Notes under the pieces: model-generated
Told to the model about the DNA's origin: nothing
Seen by the model: only the letters and a program-made list of their open reading frames with translations
The model's database searches: none
Assembly: GCF_007556815.1 (NCBI RefSeq)
Contig: NZ_CP041743.1
Location: 2,391,001-2,455,000 of the forward strand
Direction: 5' to 3'
Source: Paraburkholderia megapolitana
GTDB lineage: Bacteria; Pseudomonadota; Gammaproteobacteria; Burkholderiales; Burkholderiaceae
Length of the DNA stretch: 64,000 nucleotides
Program-made: the position numbers and the translations under genes
In this document: piece by piece, positions 18,803 through 29,285 of the stretch
How the letters are laid out: each line of letters starts with the position of its first letter
How positions within the stretch are numbered: the first letter of the stretch is position 1

Positions 18803-19735
18803 ATGAAGCCCTCCCTGCTGGTCCTGATTTCCCTTCGCGACGATAGCTACGCGAGCGTCGCAGCCTCCTTCGACATCCTTTACGCCCCGACGCCTGAGCA
18901 GCGCACGCAGATCATCGCGTCGCACGGTGCGACGATTCGCGCGGTACTGACCAACGGCACGACCGGCCTGACCGCCGACGAGATCGACCGGCTTCCCGAT
19001 CTCGAGTTCGTCAGTGCGCTGGGTGCGGGCTACGAAAACATCGCCGTCGATTACGCCCGTGCCCGCGACATCGTGCTCGTCAACGGCGCCGGCACCAACG
19101 ACGACTGCGTGGCCGACCACGCGTTCGCGCTGCTGCTCGCGGCGGTGCGCGACATCGCGCAGCGCGACCGGGCGACGCGCGACGGCGTCTGGCGCGACAA
19201 GCTGCCGTTGAGGCCGAACGTATCGGGCAAGCGACTCGGCGTATTGGGGCTGGGCAATATCGGACTGAAAGTCGCGCGGCGCGCGGCGGGCTTCGATATC
19301 GAAACCGGTTATCACAACCGTAAGCCGCGCGAAGGGTCGGCGCTGCGGTACTTCGATAGCGTGGTGGCGCTGGCTGAATGGAGTGACTTTCTCGTCATCG
19401 CGACGCCGGGTGGCGCGGGCACCCATCATCTGGTCGATCGGGCGGTGCTCGACGCGCTCGGGCCGCTGGGCTTTCTCGTGAACGTGTCGCGCGGCAGTGT
19501 AGTCGATACGGCGGCGCTGGCTGCCGCGCTCGAAGCGGGTACGCTCGGCGGCGCGGGGCTCGACGTCTACGAGGGCGAGCCGCATCTGCCGCAGGCGCTG
19601 GTGCATCTGAAGAACATCGTGTTGACGCCGCATGTGGCCGGATCGTCGCCGGAAGCGATCGGTGCATCGGTGCAGAATTTTCTCGTCAATGCGCAACGGC
19701 ACTTTGCCGGCGAGGCCGTGCTGACGCCGATCTGA
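18803..19735 (+). CDS. D-isomer-specific 2-hydroxyacid dehydrogenase (hydroxypyruvate/glyoxylate reductase-like)
   Basis: 310 residues. The NAD(P)-binding motif is GVLGLGNIGLKVARRAAG, followed by NVSRGSVVDTAAL and the catalytic histidine region TPHVAGSSPEAI. The cofactor loop YHNRKPRE contains an Arg, which favours NADPH. Such enzymes interconvert 2-oxoacids and D-2-hydroxyacids in the cytoplasm. It is followed 57 bp later by an OsmC gene in the same direction, so the two may share a transcript. Confidence 0.87.
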   Translation: MKPSLLVLISLRDDSYASVAASFDILYAPTPEQRTQIIASHGATIRAVLTNGTTGLTADEIDRLPDLEFVSALGAGYENIAVDYARARDIVLVNGAGTNDDCVADHAFALLLAAVRDIAQRDRATRDGVWRDKLPLRPNVSGKRLGVLGLGNIGLKVARRAAGFDIETGYHNRKPREGSALRYFDSVVALAEWSDFLVIATPGGAGTHHLVDRAVLDALGPLGFLVNVSRGSVVDTAALAAALEAGTLGGAGLDVYEGEPHLPQALVHLKNIVLTPHVAGSSPEAIGASVQNFLVNAQRHFAGEAVLTPI

Positions 19736-19792
19736 ACGCGTGCCGCACACACAGTTTCTCCTGCACGATCTCTTTCATAAGGATGCGATCAG

Positions 19793-20278
19793 ATGGCAAC
19801 CCACACCGCGACCGTCGAATGGAGCAGCAACGGCAGCCGGTTTACCGATCGACGTTATAGCCGCGCGCATCAATGGAGTTTCGATGGCGGGGCGGTCGTG
19901 CCCGCGTCGAGTTCGCCGCACGTCGTGCGTGTGCCGTTCTCCGATCCTGCCGGCGTGGACCCGGAAGAAGGCTATGTCGCGGCGCTCTCGAGTTGCCATA
20001 TGCTGTGGTTCCTCGACATTGCCTCGCAGGCGGGATATGCCATCGAGTCGTATCGCGACGAAGCGCTCGGAGAGATGGGGCATAACGAAGCGGGAAAGGA
20101 AGTCGTGACGCGGGTCGTGCTCAGGCCACTCGTCGTGTTCGGCGGAACGAAAGTGCCGGACGACGAAGCGCTCCGGCACCTGCATCATGAAGCGCACGAG
20201 TCGTGCTATCTCGCGAATTCGGTGAAGACCGTGATCGAGGTGGAGGGGAGCTGGACGCATCCGGATCGAGGCACGTAA
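19793..20278 (+). CDS. OsmC/Ohr-family peroxidase-like protein
   Basis: 161 residues. The two reactive cysteines of the OsmC fold are present, in ALSSCHMLWFL and HESCYLANSV. Family members reduce organic hydroperoxides through a Cys-Cys cycle fed by lipoyl or thiol donors in the cytoplasm. It is convergent with polB, 20 bp apart. Confidence 0.88.
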   Translation: MATHTATVEWSSNGSRFTDRRYSRAHQWSFDGGAVVPASSSPHVVRVPFSDPAGVDPEEGYVAALSSCHMLWFLDIASQAGYAIESYRDEALGEMGHNEAGKEVVTRVVLRPLVVFGGTKVPDDEALRHLHHEAHESCYLANSVKTVIEVEGSWTHPDRGT

Positions 20279-20298
20279 ATCTGTGGTTACGCCGCGCA

Positions 20299-22680
20299 TC
20301 AAAACAACTGCCGCTGCCCCGAAATCAAAGTCGTAAAGTCATCGCGCAACATCGGCAGGATCGCATCGGCCACCGGCTGCAATTGCCGCGTGAGGTAGTG
20401 ATCGTAGTCGATCGCCGAGCGCAGCGTTTCCAGCGGCTCCGGTCCCGCGACTGTCATCACATAGCTGACCCAGCCGCCGTTCTGGTATTGCAGGGGCCGC
20501 CCTTGCCGGCGATTGAATTCGTCGGCGACGCGTGCCGCGCGCACATGGGGCGGTACGTTGCGCTCGTATTCCTCAAGCGTCCTGCGCAGGCGTTTCCGGT
20601 AGACCAGTTGATCGTCGAGCTTGCCCGCGAGCGTATCGCGCACATAGTCGCGCACATAATCCTGATACGGCTGCCGCGTGAAAATGCGCCGGTACAACTC
20701 CTGCTGGAACTGCTGTGCGAGCGGCGTCCAGTCGGTGCGCACCGTTTCGAGCCCCTTGTAGACGATGTCCTCGCTGCCGTCCGGCAAAACAACGAGCCCG
20801 GCATAGCGTTTCTTGCTGCCGTCCTCGGCACCGCGCACGGTCGGCATGAAAAAGCGCCGGTAATGCCGCTCGAATTGCAGCTCCAGTGCACTTTCAATGC
20901 CGAAGCGTATCGGCAGATTCTGGCGCCACCAGGCATTGATATGCTCGACCAGCGCGCGCCCGATGCGGCTCGCGTCTCCCTCGTCATGCGCATGCTTGAG
21001 CCATACGAACGTGGAATCCGTATCGCCGTAAATCACTTCGTAGCCTTCGCCCTGAATCAGCTCGCGCGTGGTGTGCATGATTTCATGACCGCGCATCGTG
21101 ATCGATGAGGCAAGACGCGGGTCGAAGAAGCGACAACCGGTCGACCCCAGTACGCCGTAAAAGGCGTTCATGATGATCTTCAGCGCCTGCGAAAGCGGCG
21201 CGTTGTGTTCGCGTTTGGCCGCTTCGCGTCCTTGCCACACCTGGCTGACGATCGCCGGCAAGCAATGGTGCGTGCGCGAAAAGCGCGCGCCTAGAAAGCC
21301 GGGTATGGATGCTTCGTCGGTGGGGTTCAGCGTGCCTTCTACCAGACCGACCGGGTCGACCAGGAAGGTACGGATGATCGACGGATACAGGCTCTTGTAG
21401 TCGAGCACCAGCACCGAATCGTAGAGACCTGGCCGCGAATCCATCACGAAGCCTCCCGGGCTTGCCGCGCCGGCCACATCGCCGAGATTCGGTGCGACAT
21501 AGCCTTGCCGGTGCATGCGCGGCATGTACAGATGCGTGAATGCCGCAACTGACCCGCCGCTGCGATCTGCGGGTAAGCCGGTAACGGTGGCGCGCTCCAG
21601 CAGAAACGACATCAACTCGGTCTTCGCAAAAATGCGCGTAACCAGTTCGCAATCTTTCAGGTTGTAGCGGGCGAGCGCGGGCTTGTCTTCATCGAAGCGC
21701 CGCTGTATTTCATCCATGCGTTGATACGGATTGTCGATCGCCTTACCTTCGCCCAATACGGTGCGAGACACATATTCGAGGCTGAACGACGGAAAACTCC
21801 ACGTCGCGGATCGCAGTGCCTCGATGCCGTCGATAATCAGCCGCCCGGCAGCACCTGCAAAGAAATGGTTCTGCTTGAGACCGTGCTCGCGCCATTCCAT
21901 CGCCGAACCGCCGCGACCGAGCCGCAACGGCACGCGATACTGTTCGGCGTGCTGTTGCAGCACGCGTAAATCGAACTGCACGAGATTCCAGCCGATGATC
22001 GCATCGGGGTCGTGCCGTTCGATCCACAGGTTCAGCTTTTCGAGCATCTGCGCGCGGGTTTCGCAGTATTCGAGGTCGAAATCGCGTTCGCCTGCGTCGC
22101 CGTTGGGCGGTCCCAGCATATAGACCTGGCGTTGCCCACAACCTTCCAGCGCGATCGAATAGAGCTCGGTCTGCGCACTGGTTTCGATATCGAGCGACAC
22201 GAGCTTCAACGAAGGACGATAACCGCTGGCCGGTTTTAGTTCGCCGTTCAGCAGCGAACCGTCGCGCTGCACATCGCCGCTGAAGTGCACGGGAGCAGTG
22301 ATGAACCGCTCCATCATGTAGCGTTCGGGCGGAAAGATATCGGCTTCGTAGACGTCGACACCGCCTTGCCGCAGGCGCTTCTCGAAGCCCGTCAGTTGCC
22401 GGTACTGCGGGCAGTAAAGACCCATGACCGGCCGATGATGGAAGTCGCGCAGCTCGAGTGGCCGTAGATCGAGCGGTGCCTCGCGGCGCAGAATGGTTTC
22501 GGCGCGTTCGCGATGTCCAGCGGGAATAAATGCCACCGACGGTTGGTGACGCAGGAGGATGTGGCGGGGCCCGCTGTCCGTTGCCAGCCAGAAATCGACT
22601 TCCGTACCGGCCGGTGTGTCGCGCCAATGCCGGGTCAAAATGAAACCCTGTTCAAGCTCGGTCAAACCACCACCTCTCAT
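20299..22680 (-). CDS. polB: DNA polymerase II (family B)
   Basis: 793 residues, close to E. coli Pol II (783). The exonuclease motif DIETS is near residue 164 and YNLKDCELV marks a later exonuclease site. Polymerase motif A is DYKSLYPSI (about 426), motif [14 protein letters not shown] and motif C YGDTDS (about 550). It performs error-prone or restart synthesis in damage tolerance. The start may be ATG 22680 or a TTG four codons downstream, which has AGAGGTGG before it. No LexA-type CTGT-N8-ACAG site was seen upstream, so SOS control is not apparent. Confidence 0.95.
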   Translation of the reverse strand: MRGGGLTELEQGFILTRHWRDTPAGTEVDFWLATDSGPRHILLRHQPSVAFIPAGHRERAETILRREAPLDLRPLELRDFHHRPVMGLYCPQYRQLTGFEKRLRQGGVDVYEADIFPPERYMMERFITAPVHFSGDVQRDGSLLNGELKPASGYRPSLKLVSLDIETSAQTELYSIALEGCGQRQVYMLGPPNGDAGERDFDLEYCETRAQMLEKLNLWIERHDPDAIIGWNLVQFDLRVLQQHAEQYRVPLRLGRGGSAMEWREHGLKQNHFFAGAAGRLIIDGIEALRSATWSFPSFSLEYVSRTVLGEGKAIDNPYQRMDEIQRRFDEDKPALARYNLKDCELVTRIFAKTELMSFLLERATVTGLPADRSGGSVAAFTHLYMPRMHRQGYVAPNLGDVAGAASPGGFVMDSRPGLYDSVLVLDYKSLYPSIIRTFLVDPVGLVEGTLNPTDEASIPGFLGARFSRTHHCLPAIVSQVWQGREAAKREHNAPLSQALKIIMNAFYGVLGSTGCRFFDPRLASSITMRGHEIMHTTRELIQGEGYEVIYGDTDSTFVWLKHAHDEGDASRIGRALVEHINAWWRQNLPIRFGIESALELQFERHYRRFFMPTVRGAEDGSKKRYAGLVVLPDGSEDIVYKGLETVRTDWTPLAQQFQQELYRRIFTRQPYQDYVRDYVRDTLAGKLDDQLVYRKRLRRTLEEYERNVPPHVRAARVADEFNRRQGRPLQYQNGGWVSYVMTVAGPEPLETLRSAIDYDHYLTRQLQPVADAILPMLRDDFTTLISGQRQLF

Positions 22681-22784
22681 GCGGGCGCCATCGCCATGCG
22701 CGATTTTACCGTCATGCGCACCTGCCTGCGACGCTGCTGCTGCCGTGGTAATTTGATTGCCTCGCGTGCAAGAGGATTACCACT

Positions 22785-23726
22785 GTGAAAACTCGAATTC
22801 TGTTGGGAACGGTTGCTGCGTTGATGGTTGGTCACACCGCGCAGGCTGCCATGCTGGAGTCGACGTCTGCTACGACTTCCTATCATCGCGTGATGGTCGA
22901 CGGCACTTCGATCTTCTACCGCGAGGCCGGTCCGAAGAACGCACCGACAATCGTGCTGCTACACGGCTATCCGTCCTCGTCGCGCGAATTCGACACGCTG
23001 ATTCCATTGCTGGCAACACGCTATCACCTGGTAGCACCCGATTTCCCGGGCTTCGGTCAAAGCGATGCGCCGCCGCCATCGTCGTACACCTACACGTTCG
23101 ATCATCTGGCGCAAACCACTAACCATCTGCTCGAGAAACTGGGTATCGACAGATACAACCTTTATCTGCACGACTATGGCGGCCCGGTCGGCTTCCGGAT
23201 CATGCTCGCGCATCCGGAGCGTGTGCAGGCACTCGTCATCCAGAATGCCAACGCTTACCGCGAAGGGCTAGGCGTCAAGTGGACGGGAATTGCGCAGTAT
23301 TGGGCCGATCCGAAAGCGCACCCTGAAGTGCTCGATACGTTCATGTCGCCGGCGGCAAACGAACAGCGCCATACCGCCGGCACGTCGCATCCCGAACGCT
23401 ACAACCCGGACACCTGGACCGACGAGGACGCCCACCTGTCCAGACCCGGTCAACGCGACATCCAGGGGGCGCTGCTATACGACTATCAGACGAATGTCGC
23501 CGCATATCCGGCATGGCAGTCGTGGTTGCGCGAGCACAAGCCGCCGACCCTCGTCGTGTGGGGGCGAAACGATCCCTCGTTCATTGCCGCCGGGGGAGAG
23601 GCCTTCGGGCGCGATCTACCTGCTGCCGAGATTCATCTGCTGGATGCGGGTCATTTCGCGCTCGACGAGCAGGTCGACGAGATTGCTTCGTTGATGCAGG
23701 TCTTTCTGAAAAAACATCTCGACTGA
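22785..23726 (+). CDS. Secreted alpha/beta hydrolase, haloalkane dehalogenase/epoxide hydrolase type
   Basis: 313 residues with a signal peptide (MKTRILLGTVAALMVGHTAQA). The fold markers are LLHGYPSSSREF (oxyanion HGYP) and DFPGFGQSD. The nucleophile elbow reads LHDYGGPVG, so the nucleophile is Asp, not Ser, as in dehalogenases and epoxide hydrolases. The acid is likely in VVWGRNDP and the His in DAGHFALDE. Export of this class is unusual but recurs in proteobacteria. The stop lies 1 bp from that of the convergent gene. Confidence 0.82.
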   Translation: MKTRILLGTVAALMVGHTAQAAMLESTSATTSYHRVMVDGTSIFYREAGPKNAPTIVLLHGYPSSSREFDTLIPLLATRYHLVAPDFPGFGQSDAPPPSSYTYTFDHLAQTTNHLLEKLGIDRYNLYLHDYGGPVGFRIMLAHPERVQALVIQNANAYREGLGVKWTGIAQYWADPKAHPEVLDTFMSPAANEQRHTAGTSHPERYNPDTWTDEDAHLSRPGQRDIQGALLYDYQTNVAAYPAWQSWLREHKPPTLVVWGRNDPSFIAAGGEAFGRDLPAAEIHLLDAGHFALDEQVDEIASLMQVFLKKHLD

Positions 23727-23727
23727 T

Positions 23728-25047
23728 CTAGTGCAACACAACGGTCTTCGGCGCGCGGTCGAAGCGGTTCACCATGAGTTCGCAAACAGTGGAATAAAGT
23801 TCTGCCGCAAGCGAGTCCCGATGGCTTTTCCAGATCTCGAGGCGCACGGCGGTTGTTGGGTCCGCGGTAGATTGGGTCGCTTCCAGTTTGTCGATCAGCG
23901 TGCGTACCTGATGACGCCATCGGTTGACGGTTTCGATATCGTCGTCGGGAGGTTTGAGTCCGCATTGTCGCTCGACTTCGCGTAACGCCGCGTCCCCCAT
24001 CATCCTCGTGTTGCGCTCGTCTTCGTCGGTCCAGAACCTGGGCTGCTCGCGTGCATAGGTTAGCGACAGAACCATCTGCAGCAACATGTCGAGGTCCAGT
24101 CGTGCGAGCGGACGGGCTACGTGTTCCATCTGTTCGATGAAGATCTGTTGCAGATCCAGCGGTGTCGCCGTGTCTTCCGACTGACGCAGGCTGTGAACAT
24201 CCGCGAGTGCAATCGCATCGCGTGCCAACTCTAGCCAGGCCCGGTCATCGACCCGCGTGCCGACGAGTTCGCGAGCATGCAACACGGCGAGCCGCGCGAA
24301 GATCTCGCGGGCGTTGCCTTCCGGCGCGTATCGGACGAGTCCCCAGCGGCGATCGTGCAGCAGTCCATGCGTAACCGCCGGTGCGACACTGCTCAGGTCC
24401 GCTCCCAGAGGAATCGCCTCGATCAGTGCGATCGTGCGCGCACGTGCATAGGCAGCGCCTTCGGTCGCACAGGTCAGGCGCCAGAGCGTATCGATCATGT
24501 CGCCGAGCACGCCCGGTACGCCCACCTCGTCGACGAAGTGTCCGGCGTCGCCGGCAGCACAATGGGAGGGCGGATGCTCGGCACTGAAAACCGTGTCGCG
24601 CAGGCGCTTGAGACAGATCTTTTTGCGTGCTGCCTGACCCTGGAAGGCAAGCGCCGACGATGCGCAGAGTTCGTCGGCCCGCGCAGCGTTCCACGGCATG
24701 TCGGATCCAAAGCGATCCTCGATCAGTACCTGCACGCGTGCAACGGACGGTGCAACGAGCGCGGTGTGTAGATCGCCCTTGTCGAAGAACAGCACGGTTG
24801 GAATACGGTGGATGTCGAAGCGTTTAACAATCGCTTCATGTTCGTCGACGTTCACCCTGACAATTTTCAGGCGGCTCGTATGGTGTCGCGCAACCTGGTC
24901 GAGTAACGGATCGATCGCACCGCACGGCTCCGACCATGGTGCCCAGAAGTACAACAGCACCGGCGACGTCGTGTGCGCGACGTCGATCTCGAACTTCGCG
25001 TCGGTGGTATCCAGAACCTGAGTGGTCATGCCTGCCTTTAATTCCAT
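23728..25047 (-). CDS. Thioredoxin-like domain fused to an unknown alpha-helical domain
   Basis: 439 residues, ATG 25047 with a strong AGGAG 8 nt upstream. Residues 10-115 follow the thioredoxin fold (PVLLYFWAPWSEPCG, DQVARHH, VRVNVDEHEAIVKRFDIHRIPTVLFFDKG), but the active site is WSEPC, lacking the first cysteine of WCxxC, so a normal dithiol cycle is impossible. The remaining 320 residues are helical with dispersed Cys and match no family I recognise. It has no signal peptide, which suggests a cytoplasmic scaffold, chaperone-like or monothiol protein. It sits 184 bp downstream of the TonB receptor gene on the same strand. Confidence 0.55.
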   Translation of the reverse strand: MELKAGMTTQVLDTTDAKFEIDVAHTTSPVLLYFWAPWSEPCGAIDPLLDQVARHHTSRLKIVRVNVDEHEAIVKRFDIHRIPTVLFFDKGDLHTALVAPSVARVQVLIEDRFGSDMPWNAARADELCASSALAFQGQAARKKICLKRLRDTVFSAEHPPSHCAAGDAGHFVDEVGVPGVLGDMIDTLWRLTCATEGAAYARARTIALIEAIPLGADLSSVAPAVTHGLLHDRRWGLVRYAPEGNAREIFARLAVLHARELVGTRVDDRAWLELARDAIALADVHSLRQSEDTATPLDLQQIFIEQMEHVARPLARLDLDMLLQMVLSLTYAREQPRFWTDEDERNTRMMGDAALREVERQCGLKPPDDDIETVNRWRHQVRTLIDKLEATQSTADPTTAVRLEIWKSHRDSLAAELYSTVCELMVNRFDRAPKTVVLH

Positions 25048-25231
25048 CGAAACGCTCCTGCGCGTAATGCAGATCGAATAACGCGATAGATGCGCGCGAT
25101 ATTCTGGAGTCCGTTGTTGTTAAAGACGAACGAGGCAGGGAAGAGAACCAGTGGAATCAGCAGAAAGAAGATTCGCGATCATGAAGCTGGTAATACAGCC
25201 GTCATGACCGGCATGCTGCTACGCGAATGCG

Positions 25232-27568
25232 TTAGAAGTCGTACGTGCCGCTCAGAAAGAACAGGCGACCGGATTGTTGTTCGAGCCGTTGGTCCGCGTA
25301 GTCGTCATACAGCGCGCGGTTGAAGATGTTCTTCGCGCTAAGCGTCGCCGACCAGCGTTTGGCGTGGTAATAGACGCTCACGTCGGTGCGTGTCTGACCG
25401 GCTTGCCGGTACAGGTTTCCAGTAGCATCGATCGCGTTGTAATGAGTGCGAGCCCACACCCCGATCCCTGCGCCCCAGCCATGCAGGAACGCATTCTGGA
25501 AGTCATAGGTCGTCCACAGGCTTGCTACGTGAGTTGGCAGTTGTCCGACTTCGCCGTTGGGCGCCTGCGCATTGCTATACGTATAGCTCGCGATGACATT
25601 CCAGCCAGGCAGCAGACGGCCCGTGATGTCGAATTCGACGCCGCGATAGGCGATATCCGGAACGACTGCATAGAAGTTCGGGTGATTGAAGTCGTCTTGT
25701 ACCGCGTGGGATTCCTTGCTGCGAAACAGTGCAACGGTCCCCGTCAGATGATCGTCGAGCAGACTGAACTTCATACCGGTATCGATCGAGTGACCGATTC
25801 TGGGCTGCGGGACGCTTCCGTTGAAAGTGGGAAACGTGTACTGCGGCAGGAAGCTGTGCGTGGTGTTCGCAAAGATGGCCAGACTATCGGTCAACTGGTA
25901 CGCAATGCCGATGCTCGGAGACCAGTTAGTCACGCGTGCGGAGGGAATGCCTGGGGCATCGTGGGTGGTCCAGACCTGGCTACGCCCGAGATTGACCAGC
26001 ACGTGGAGCGGTCCCCACGTCATCTGATCCTGCACGTATAGCGTCGTGAGGGAATCTCGCTGTGACGGAATCTTGTTGACGCTCGTTATCGCGACCGGTG
26101 GTAACGGCGGTACCGGAATGGGTACGGTCACCGACGTCCCGCTGCCGAGCGTCTGGGCATACCGGTCCGACGACCACGCGAAACCGCCCAGCAGCGTATG
26201 CGTGATCGGCCCGGTGCGAGTCTTGAACTGCAGGTTGTTGTCGACGCTGATCTGATCCTGCTGTATCTGGTTGGTTTGCGGCAGGAAGGTGGTCCCGCTG
26301 GGGGACGGTAACGCCGTGATGAGGTATTCCCGCGAGTCCTGGCTCGACGCGTCGTAGCGCGCCTTGCTGTGGAATGTCAGCGAACTCGTGAGCTTGCGCG
26401 TGTAGTCGTAATACACCGCCGTATCGTTGATCAGGTAGCGGTCATCCGGGCGACCAAGCGGAGACGACAGGTTCATCGGACCGGTCGGCAGTAGCAGCGA
26501 ATTCGGCGCAAACGGTTCCCGGTCCGAGTTCTGTTGCAGTCCCACCACCAGCGTGGTCTGCGCATCGTGCCAGCCGATCGATGGCGCGACATAGAAATTG
26601 CGCTTGCCGTCGTAGCCGATGGAATCCTGGCCGGCACGCTCGCCGGACATCACGAATCGATAGGTCAGCTTTTTGTCGTCCGTGATCGCACCGGCCAGGT
26701 CGAGCGAGGTCAGCCAGTCGCCATATGACCCGGCCTGCACGGTGAGGCGCTGCACGGGGTCGGCCTGTGGGCGTTTCGTGACGATATTGACGAGCCCTCC
26801 CGCGTCCATGCTCCCCGCGAGAATCGAGTCCGCACCCTTGAGCACCTCGACGCGCGATATGGCTACGGGCGGCAGCGACAACGGAATGTCGGACTGGCTC
26901 AACGCGACCGGCAATCCGTCCAGCAGCACAGGCGCGGCGTATCCGCGGATATAAGGCAAACCCTGTGCGCTGTAGCTCCCGACCCGATCGATCGTGATGC
27001 TGCTGATATTGCGCAGCACGTCCCGCACCGATTGATCCTGCTGGCTTGCGAGGGTGTCCTGCGTGACGACGGCGATGGACTGCGGGATCTGGATGATCGG
27101 TGTGTCGGTGCGCGTTGCCAGGGAGCTTGATTGCGCGGCAAAGCCGAGGTCGTTCATCGCGTTCGTGCCATTGACCATCACCGGGGGCAGGACGGTGACG
27201 ATATCGCTCGGGCGGAGCGGCAATGCTTCGGCCTGAGCGGGCGGCCCGTGAATGATGTAGGTCTTCTCGTCGCGCTGCTGCACGGTGAGCTGGGTGCCTT
27301 CAAGCAGCCGGTGCAGCGCTTCGGAGACGGTCAGCTTGCCCGACAGCGCGGGCGCGTTGTGGTTGGCGGTGAGTTCCGACGGCGCGAGGATATTGACCGC
27401 GCCTTCGCGGGCCAGTTGCGAGAGCGAGAGCGACAACGCCTGGGCCGGCAGCGCGATGATCGTTTGCGCATGAACAGCGAGGCTTGCCAGGCCGAGCGCG
27501 CCCAGCATACCCGCGAGCGTTGCCAGCCGATATTGCACAAGGGCCTTGCTTGTCCAGCTCGTTCTCAT
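25232..27568 (-). CDS. TonB-dependent siderophore receptor with signalling (STN) domain
   Basis: 778 residues. A signal peptide ending VHAQ is followed by an STN domain (about 38-115), a plug domain starting near 150 (PIIQIPQSIAVVTQDTL, VRDVLRNISSITIDRVG) and a 22-strand barrel ending in Phe (FFLSGTYDF). The STN domain relays ligand binding to the FecR protein encoded 133 bp upstream, so this is a FecA/FpvA-type ferric-siderophore transducer. The ligand (ferrichrome or coprogen class is common) cannot be decided by eye. No siderophore synthesis or ABC transport genes are near. Confidence 0.92.
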   Translation of the reverse strand: MRTSWTSKALVQYRLATLAGMLGALGLASLAVHAQTIIALPAQALSLSLSQLAREGAVNILAPSELTANHNAPALSGKLTVSEALHRLLEGTQLTVQQRDEKTYIIHGPPAQAEALPLRPSDIVTVLPPVMVNGTNAMNDLGFAAQSSSLATRTDTPIIQIPQSIAVVTQDTLASQQDQSVRDVLRNISSITIDRVGSYSAQGLPYIRGYAAPVLLDGLPVALSQSDIPLSLPPVAISRVEVLKGADSILAGSMDAGGLVNIVTKRPQADPVQRLTVQAGSYGDWLTSLDLAGAITDDKKLTYRFVMSGERAGQDSIGYDGKRNFYVAPSIGWHDAQTTLVVGLQQNSDREPFAPNSLLLPTGPMNLSSPLGRPDDRYLINDTAVYYDYTRKLTSSLTFHSKARYDASSQDSREYLITALPSPSGTTFLPQTNQIQQDQISVDNNLQFKTRTGPITHTLLGGFAWSSDRYAQTLGSGTSVTVPIPVPPLPPVAITSVNKIPSQRDSLTTLYVQDQMTWGPLHVLVNLGRSQVWTTHDAPGIPSARVTNWSPSIGIAYQLTDSLAIFANTTHSFLPQYTFPTFNGSVPQPRIGHSIDTGMKFSLLDDHLTGTVALFRSKESHAVQDDFNHPNFYAVVPDIAYRGVEFDITGRLLPGWNVIASYTYSNAQAPNGEVGQLPTHVASLWTTYDFQNAFLHGWGAGIGVWARTHYNAIDATGNLYRQAGQTRTDVSVYYHAKRWSATLSAKNIFNRALYDDYADQRLEQQSGRLFFLSGTYDF

Positions 27569-27701
27569 TCAAGGTCCAGGCGATCTACGTTGCATGCGGC
27601 AGGCACGATAAAAGTGTCAGGCGGCCGGGCGCGCGACAGATGACGGGATAACATCGGGTGTCCTGCGATGACGAACTTTGCTTTCCGGTTGCCGCTGCAG
27701 G

Positions 27702-28688
27702 CTAGTGGCGCGATGCAATGACGGCTGTGCCATCCGGCTTCATGGTAACTGTCACCGGCGCCACGGAGGGCAGTGTCTTGAGCAGTTGTTCCGGATCGGC
27801 GATCGAGAAGCCGCCGCTCACGCGAAACTTGCCTGCCTTGTTGTCGGCCAGCACGATCGGTTTAGACCGATAGCGCTGCAGATCCCCGATGACATCGACG
27901 ATGCTCGTATTGTCGAAATCGAGCCGCTGGTCTTTCCAGCTCAGCATCGCGTTGACCGCCTGTGGTCCGTCGACCGCAACCATCGTCGTACCGTCGGTGC
28001 GCAGCGCCTGGTTGGCGGTGAGCAGGGCGGGCGGTGTGTCGGCGGATGGCGTCACCGATACGCGGCCTTCAAGTACCGCGACGCTCACGCCGGTTGGCAG
28101 CAGACGCACGCTGAACTGCGTACCGACGTCGCGGATATCGGCGGTGCCGGCGTACACGTGGAACGGCCGCACGCTGCTATGCACGACCGAGAACATGGCT
28201 TCGCCTTTTTCCAGCGTCAGCTCGCGCGAATGCAGCCGGTTGACGAAGCGCACTGCGGTATCGGTGTTGAGCAGGACGCGGCTGCCGTCATCGAGATCGA
28301 AGGCGAGTTGCTGACCGACCGCGGATGAAGTGGTCTGGTGCGACAGCACCGGATTGATGACCCACGTGGCGGCCGCCACCATGGCGCAACAGGCCATGGC
28401 AATGCCGGGCCAGAAACGCGACAGACCCGGTGCACGCGCGATCGTGGCGGCAGCAACCGGCACGCGACTTTCGATGTGACGCGGATAGCGATTGCGCAAG
28501 GTCCCGACGTTGACTTCGAGTGCCCGGTTAGCGGCTTCGAGACCGGCGACATGCGCCAGACGTTCGGAATCCCCGCCTGTCCATGTGTCGAGGGCGGTTT
28601 GCGCTGATTTTTGCTGTGCGATGTCGCCGAACTTCGCGGAGGCGAACAGATCGTCGGCGGCGTCGCGTTCGGACTGACTCAGCGGCAT
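27702..28688 (-). CDS. FecR-family anti-sigma/sigma regulator
   Basis: 328 residues from ATG 28688; a TTG at 28706 is a less likely start. The N-terminal cytoplasmic domain (SERDAADDLFASAKFG, later ALDTWTGG) binds the sigma factor. One membrane helix is near 95-115 (FWPGIAMACCAMVAAATWVI), and a periplasmic FecR domain (GQQLAFDLDDGSRVLLNTDT) and a C-terminal STN-interacting part follow. It transmits the receptor signal to the FecI-like factor encoded 42 bp upstream. Confidence 0.88.
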   Translation of the reverse strand: MPLSQSERDAADDLFASAKFGDIAQQKSAQTALDTWTGGDSERLAHVAGLEAANRALEVNVGTLRNRYPRHIESRVPVAAATIARAPGLSRFWPGIAMACCAMVAAATWVINPVLSHQTTSSAVGQQLAFDLDDGSRVLLNTDTAVRFVNRLHSRELTLEKGEAMFSVVHSSVRPFHVYAGTADIRDVGTQFSVRLLPTGVSVAVLEGRVSVTPSADTPPALLTANQALRTDGTTMVAVDGPQAVNAMLSWKDQRLDFDNTSIVDVIGDLQRYRSKPIVLADNKAGKFRVSGGFSIADPEQLLKTLPSVAPVTVTMKPDGTAVIASRH

Positions 28689-28730
28689 GGGCCTGACGAT
28701 TCCCAAGGTACGAGCGTGGCTGGCCGCGTG

Positions 28731-29285
28731 CTAACCGAGCACGACACGGCACTCGCGCAAGGCTTGCACAAGGTATTTGCGGATGACCGTAGGGCTGATG
28801 CCCATTTCATCGGCGGCTTCTTCATAAGTCATGTGATGCAGTTTGCACAGGACAAAGGCTTCCCGGCAACGGGGTGGTAAGGCGTCGATGATATCGCATA
28901 GCTGGTCGACTGCCTGGCGACCAGCGAGCGAACGCTCGGGCGTCACCTCCGAACACGCCAGCCGGTCGATATCGTCTTCGACCTCGTCGACCGATTGCCA
29001 CGACACGCGCGCGAAGCGCCGGCCACCGTCGATCTGCAGATTGCGGGCGATACCGAACAGCAAACCGCGCGGCGAGTGTACCTCGTGACTTTGCGCGTAG
29101 CGCAGTGCCCGCTCAAACGATGATTGCGCGACATCGGCCGCATTATCCGTATCCAGCTCGCGTGTCAGCACCCGTTTTAACTCGTGATAGCCGCTGACCA
29201 GTTCATCGAAAAGCCCCTTAGCCAAGTTAACTCCAGGCGAGTGCGACGAAGCGCGAGTTTGTAGAAAGGAAGGGCGGTTTGACAT
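28731..29285 (-). CDS. ECF sigma factor, FecI-like
   Basis: 184 residues from ATG 29285 with GAGG 7 nt upstream. Sigma-2 region: FDELVSGYHELKRVLTREL and DVAQSSFERALRYAQ. Sigma-4 region: LPPRCREAFVLCKLHHMTYEEAADEMGISPTVIRKYL. It directs RNA polymerase to the adjacent receptor gene on siderophore binding. First gene of the sigma-FecR-receptor unit. No clear Fur box was found upstream. Confidence 0.9.
   Translation of the reverse strand: MSNRPSFLQTRASSHSPGVNLAKGLFDELVSGYHELKRVLTRELDTDNAADVAQSSFERALRYAQSHEVHSPRGLLFGIARNLQIDGGRRFARVSWQSVDEVEDDIDRLACSEVTPERSLAGRQAVDQLCDIIDALPPRCREAFVLCKLHHMTYEEAADEMGISPTVIRKYLVQALRECRVVLG

Noticed and set aside
22681-22784. LexA box upstream of polB
   Set aside because: No CTGT-N8-ACAG or close variant was found on either strand.
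25048-25231. Short hydrophobic minus-strand reading frame between the TonB receptor and the thioredoxin-like gene
   Set aside because: It would encode a membrane-like stretch of about 45 residues but has no start codon after the preceding stop and no ribosome site.
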